From assembly GCA_002371115.1 (NCBI GenBank), contig DFFY01000058.1, positions 1 through 7,675 on the forward strand: 7,675 nt of DNA, in the 5' to 3' direction. The translations under genes and the position numbers were made by a program. This document shows positions 6,017 through 7,675 of the stretch, one piece after another. Position 1 is the stretch's first letter, and each line of letters begins with the position of its first letter. The notes beneath the pieces were generated by a model. The model had not been told where the DNA came from and ran no database searches. It worked only from the letters and a program-made list of their open reading frames with translations. This stretch comes from Bacteroidales bacterium UBA3764. Its GTDB lineage: Bacteria; Bacteroidota; Bacteroidia; Bacteroidales; UBA932.

Positions 6017-6144
6017 GCGGACGTTGCTTTTTTTGGACCGCCTGCCACCGTAAGGGACAGGTAGACAAGACTGCCTATGAACTCATCGGATAAAACCGAG
6101 GTCCCGTTGGGTAAATATCAAAGAGCTGTTATTATTGGTTGGGT

Positions 6145-6723
6145 TTAGAAGATTGAAGCTGCTTTAGTTCGTATTTCACTCAAGAACATATAGGCTTCAA
6201 GCGGTGATTTCTTTTCCAGAGGGAAAGCCAACAAATCTTGAATAATATTCGTCATTGTCACTTTCTGATGTGGTGTTTGTTGTTCACCTGGAAGAGTGTC
6301 GAGTTCTGTGGTTTGTACCTTCTGTTTCTTTTTCCATGCTTTATAGTCTTCCAGGAAGAGGTCGGCCGGATAACTTTCGGGCATCAGTTCTTCTGGAAGG
6401 ATGAGTTCGACAATAGGGTCCGCTTCTGTCTCCAGTGTTTCTTCTGGATTTCCGATTTGCTGGATACCTTTACATTTTTCTGCGGATAGGAGCTTTTTTA
6501 GCGAAGCCGGAGGAAAACCAATCAAGCAAACAGGGTCTTTGTAGCCTTTATATGTCCTGCAGGAGACTTTGTATCCGTCAAAGATGAAACGCTGAAACAT
6601 CCAGCAGGAGATTTCATAAGGTCTAAGAAACGAACCATCCCTGAAAAGGAATATTTTCCTTCTGCTTTCAGGGGTGTCACGGTCAAATTCAACCTTAAGG
6701 ACTTCTTTCAATTTTTCAGCCAT
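6145..6723 (-). CDS. MutS-domain-I-like (MSL-type) putative DGR accessory protein
   Basis: The product is 192 aa. Residues 24-39 (IFLFRDGSFLRPYEIS) line up with the start of MutS mismatch-recognition domain I, whose pattern is FFRxGDFYExF. VCLIGFPPASLKKLL (65-79) lines up with its AGVPxHAxxxYL segment. None of the rest of MutS, such as the ATPase or clamp, is present. After a Glu/Pro-rich middle (about 90-125) and a Lys-rich stretch (128-135), the end from about 155 is predicted helical (TNIIQDLLAFPLEKKSPLE). Small MutS-like (MSL) proteins have been described next to DGRs in Bacteroidota, and this gene sits between two variable-region copies, which supports that assignment. Its role there is unknown; helping choose or process the template cDNA is speculation. 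The ATG at 6723 is the only reasonable start. It could be co-transcribed with the upstream variable protein through the hairpin at 6745-6812. Confidence 0.65.
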   Translation of the reverse strand: MAEKLKEVLKVEFDRDTPESRRKIFLFRDGSFLRPYEISCWMFQRFIFDGYKVSCRTYKGYKDPVCLIGFPPASLKKLLSAEKCKGIQQIGNPEETLETEADPIVELILPEELMPESYPADLFLEDYKAWKKKQKVQTTELDTLPGEQQTPHQKVTMTNIIQDLLAFPLEKKSPLEAYMFLSEIRTKAASIF

Positions 6724-6744
6724 GATACTGATTTGTTTATGTTA

Positions 6745-6812
6745 AAGCGAAGCCCGTGTTCGGGATTGGCTTGGCCCTTGTTGGGCCTGCCGTATCCCTT
6801 CGGGCTTCGCTT
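6745..6812 (-). other. 68-nt multi-stem hairpin between variable protein and MSL gene
   Basis: A perfect 12-bp outer stem, AAGCGAAGCCCG (6745-6756) with CGGGCTTCGCTT (6801-6812), encloses three further helices in register. These are GGGAT (6762-6766) with ATCCC (6794-6798), GGC (6768-6770) with GCC (6789-6791), and GGCCC (6773-6777) with GGGCC (6783-6787), closed by a 5-nt loop. About 25 base pairs form in 68 nt. No T run follows on either strand, so it is not a simple terminator. It may be a structured RNA, an mRNA processing or stabilising element, or a DNA cruciform. Confidence 0.6.
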
Positions 6813-6853
6813 GGTTACTGATTCACTGCGTATGACGTGTTTTGTTCTTTCGC

Positions 6854-6903
6854 GTCCCAACAGGGACCTGGTGAGTTCTGACGCGCCACACGCGCAAACG
6901 CGC
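6854..6903 (-). other. Two short GC hairpins just downstream of variable region 2
   Basis: On the minus strand, directly after the stop codon of the variable protein, GCGC GTTT GCGC (6892-6903) forms a 4-nt-loop hairpin, and GTCCC TGTT GGGAC (6854-6867) forms a second with the same loop size. DGR targets often carry a short hairpin with a 4-nt loop shortly after the variable region that raises homing efficiency. The stems here are only 4 and 5 bp, shorter than the best-known examples. Confidence 0.35.
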
Positions 6904-6904
6904 A

Positions 6905-7675
6905 CTAGAGGGGCAGGACGAGGACGGGCCGGACGGATCGACCGTGGTAACGGCCGTTGTAGTCCATGTAGTATTCGACTCCGTCGTGGAAATAGAGGTT
7001 CCAGGCGTTGTTCGGGCCGTCCGAGTACACCGAGCGGGACCAATAGTTGCCGCCGCTCCCAGCGCCGTCCAGGCCCGTGTCGTAGCAGAAGCCTGCAGCC
7101 GGGAGGAAGAGCGAGGCCGAGGAGAAAGAGCCTTTACCGGTGATGATGTAACCATGTACGCCGGTGCCGTTGTAGTCGTCGGTCCAGGAGTAGGTAACGT
7201 TGTCTGCTTCATCGTAGTCGGTGCTGGTGCCGTCGCCGTTAATCAGCATGCAGAGTTCTTCGGCGGTAGGCATACGCCAGCTGCCGCCCCAGAGGGCGGA
7301 TGCAACGTCGTCGGAGGCGTCGAGAACAAGCTTATTGTCAGCAGTACCGGATACGGTGTAGGATTCCTTGCCGGTAGGAATGTATTTGCTCCAGCCGGGT
7401 ACCATATCATTACCAGTGTGATAAGGAGCGTTAGCCCAGGTAAAGGAACCACCGACTACGCTGTTGCCGCTGATGCTGGTGTAACGCTTCGACGTCTCGC
7501 CCCAGGCGAAGTAGTCGCCGTATTCTTCCGGAGAAGAAGCACCGATGTTCATGGTAGCGAAGAGAATCTTGTTACCTCCGGCACGCAGGCCCAGGTCAAC
7601 GTACTCATGTCCGTTGGCAGGATCGACAAGCGGGAACTCCGCTACGATACCGTTACTTCCCCAAGCATTTACGCT
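6905..7675 (-). CDS. FISUMP-type surface protein with DGR-variable C-terminus (cut by right edge)
   Basis: The frame is open from the right edge, and 256 C-terminal residues are visible. Motifs of the Fibrobacter succinogenes major paralogous (FISUMP/TIGR02145-like) domain run in order: NGHEYVDLGLR (21-31), ATMNIGASSPEEYGDYFAWG (40-59), WGGSWRMPTAEE (129-140), GVHGYIITG (172-180), SFSSASLFLPAAG (183-195), YWSRSV (211-216), NNAWNLYF (222-229) and SVRPV (247-251). These proteins have a C-type-lectin-like fold in which the last segment displays exposed residues, and many are DGR targets. The scaffold residues are kept between this protein and its orphan copy, while the positions between them differ. 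Surface location is expected, but the signal peptide lies beyond the edge. An ATG at 7552 is internal, since homology continues upstream of it. The ligand is unknown; attachment or host and neighbour recognition is the usual inference. Confidence 0.8.
   Translation of the reverse strand, partial: SVNAWGSNGIVAEFPLVDPANGHEYVDLGLRAGGNKILFATMNIGASSPEEYGDYFAWGETSKRYTSISGNSVVGGSFTWANAPYHTGNDMVPGWSKYIPTGKESYTVSGTADNKLVLDASDDVASALWGGSWRMPTAEELCMLINGDGTSTDYDEADNVTYSWTDDYNGTGVHGYIITGKGSFSSASLFLPAAGFCYDTGLDGAGSGGNYWSRSVYSDGPNNAWNLYFHDGVEYYMDYNGRYHGRSVRPVLVLPL
6927..7131 (-). repeat. DGR variable-region copy 2 (in the FISUMP-type protein)
   Basis: This is the partner of 5751-5955, gapless over 205 bp. 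Relative to copy 1, 18 residues change: V/F, D/G, N/D, D/G, N/S, N/G, N/Y, D/G, N/H, E/G, D/V, D/E, C/Y, S/D, D/N, D/G, F/H, Q/R. One Ser codon differs silently near the end. The F/H codon (TTC against CAC) implies an AAC ancestor changed at two positions in one copy and one in the other. Unchanged AAC codons remain in NNAWN, so not every adenine has been hit. Confidence 0.82.

Noticed and set aside
6708..7043. 111-codon minus-strand frame overlapping the variable protein
   Set aside because: It is a frame-shifted shadow of the FISUMP C-terminus running into the hairpin region; its Arg/Pro-rich composition is typical of wrong-frame reading.
1..7675. CRISPR array, rRNA gene or insertion sequence
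   Set aside because: No regularly spaced repeats, rRNA-like sequence, transposase motif or matching terminal inverted repeats were seen.

Overview
The window looks like part of the chromosome of a gut-type Bacteroidales bacterium. The support is a sphingolipid-type serine palmitoyltransferase that reads like the Bacteroides enzyme almost throughout, several TAnnTTTG promoter boxes typical of Bacteroidota, weak or absent Shine-Dalgarno sequences, and FISUMP-family surface proteins. The species cannot be read from the sequence.

Positions 1-2990 are core chromosome. The 5' end of glnS (glutaminyl-tRNA synthetase) is divergent from spt (serine palmitoyltransferase). spt converges on an aspartokinase-like protein through a shared hairpin terminator. 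The aspartokinase-like protein keeps its two ACT domains but has lost the kinase signatures. A long dyad lies against its start codon.

At 2994-3040, on the minus strand, is a clean 3' portion of a tRNA-Gly(CCC): anticodon arm, variable loop, T arm and acceptor 3' strand. There is no D arm and no 5' acceptor strand. This is the footprint left when an integrative element inserts into the 3' end of a tRNA gene, so everything to the right of about 3041 is probably the end of a genomic island. Its first genes are an unrecognised 228-aa protein, a secreted SLT-type lytic transglycosylase, and a protein joining an 'MPFGxYKG' domain to a SprT-like zinc metalloprotease domain.

Positions 5730-7675 carry the most interesting content, the variable end of a diversity-generating retroelement (DGR). 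A FISUMP-type surface protein, cut by the right edge, ends in a 205-bp cassette (6927-7131) that is repeated without a gap at 5751-5955. The copies differ at 23 positions. In 20 of these one copy has an adenine on the coding strand, and only one difference is silent. That is the pattern left by adenine-specific mutagenic retrohoming. Between the copies lies a 192-aa protein resembling the MutS-domain-I-like (MSL) accessory proteins of DGRs, preceded by a 68-nt multi-stem hairpin. Neither a reverse transcriptase nor a clean template repeat is visible, so they must lie outside the window or have been lost. The left copy is attached to no recognisable protein body and is probably an orphan or truncated target.
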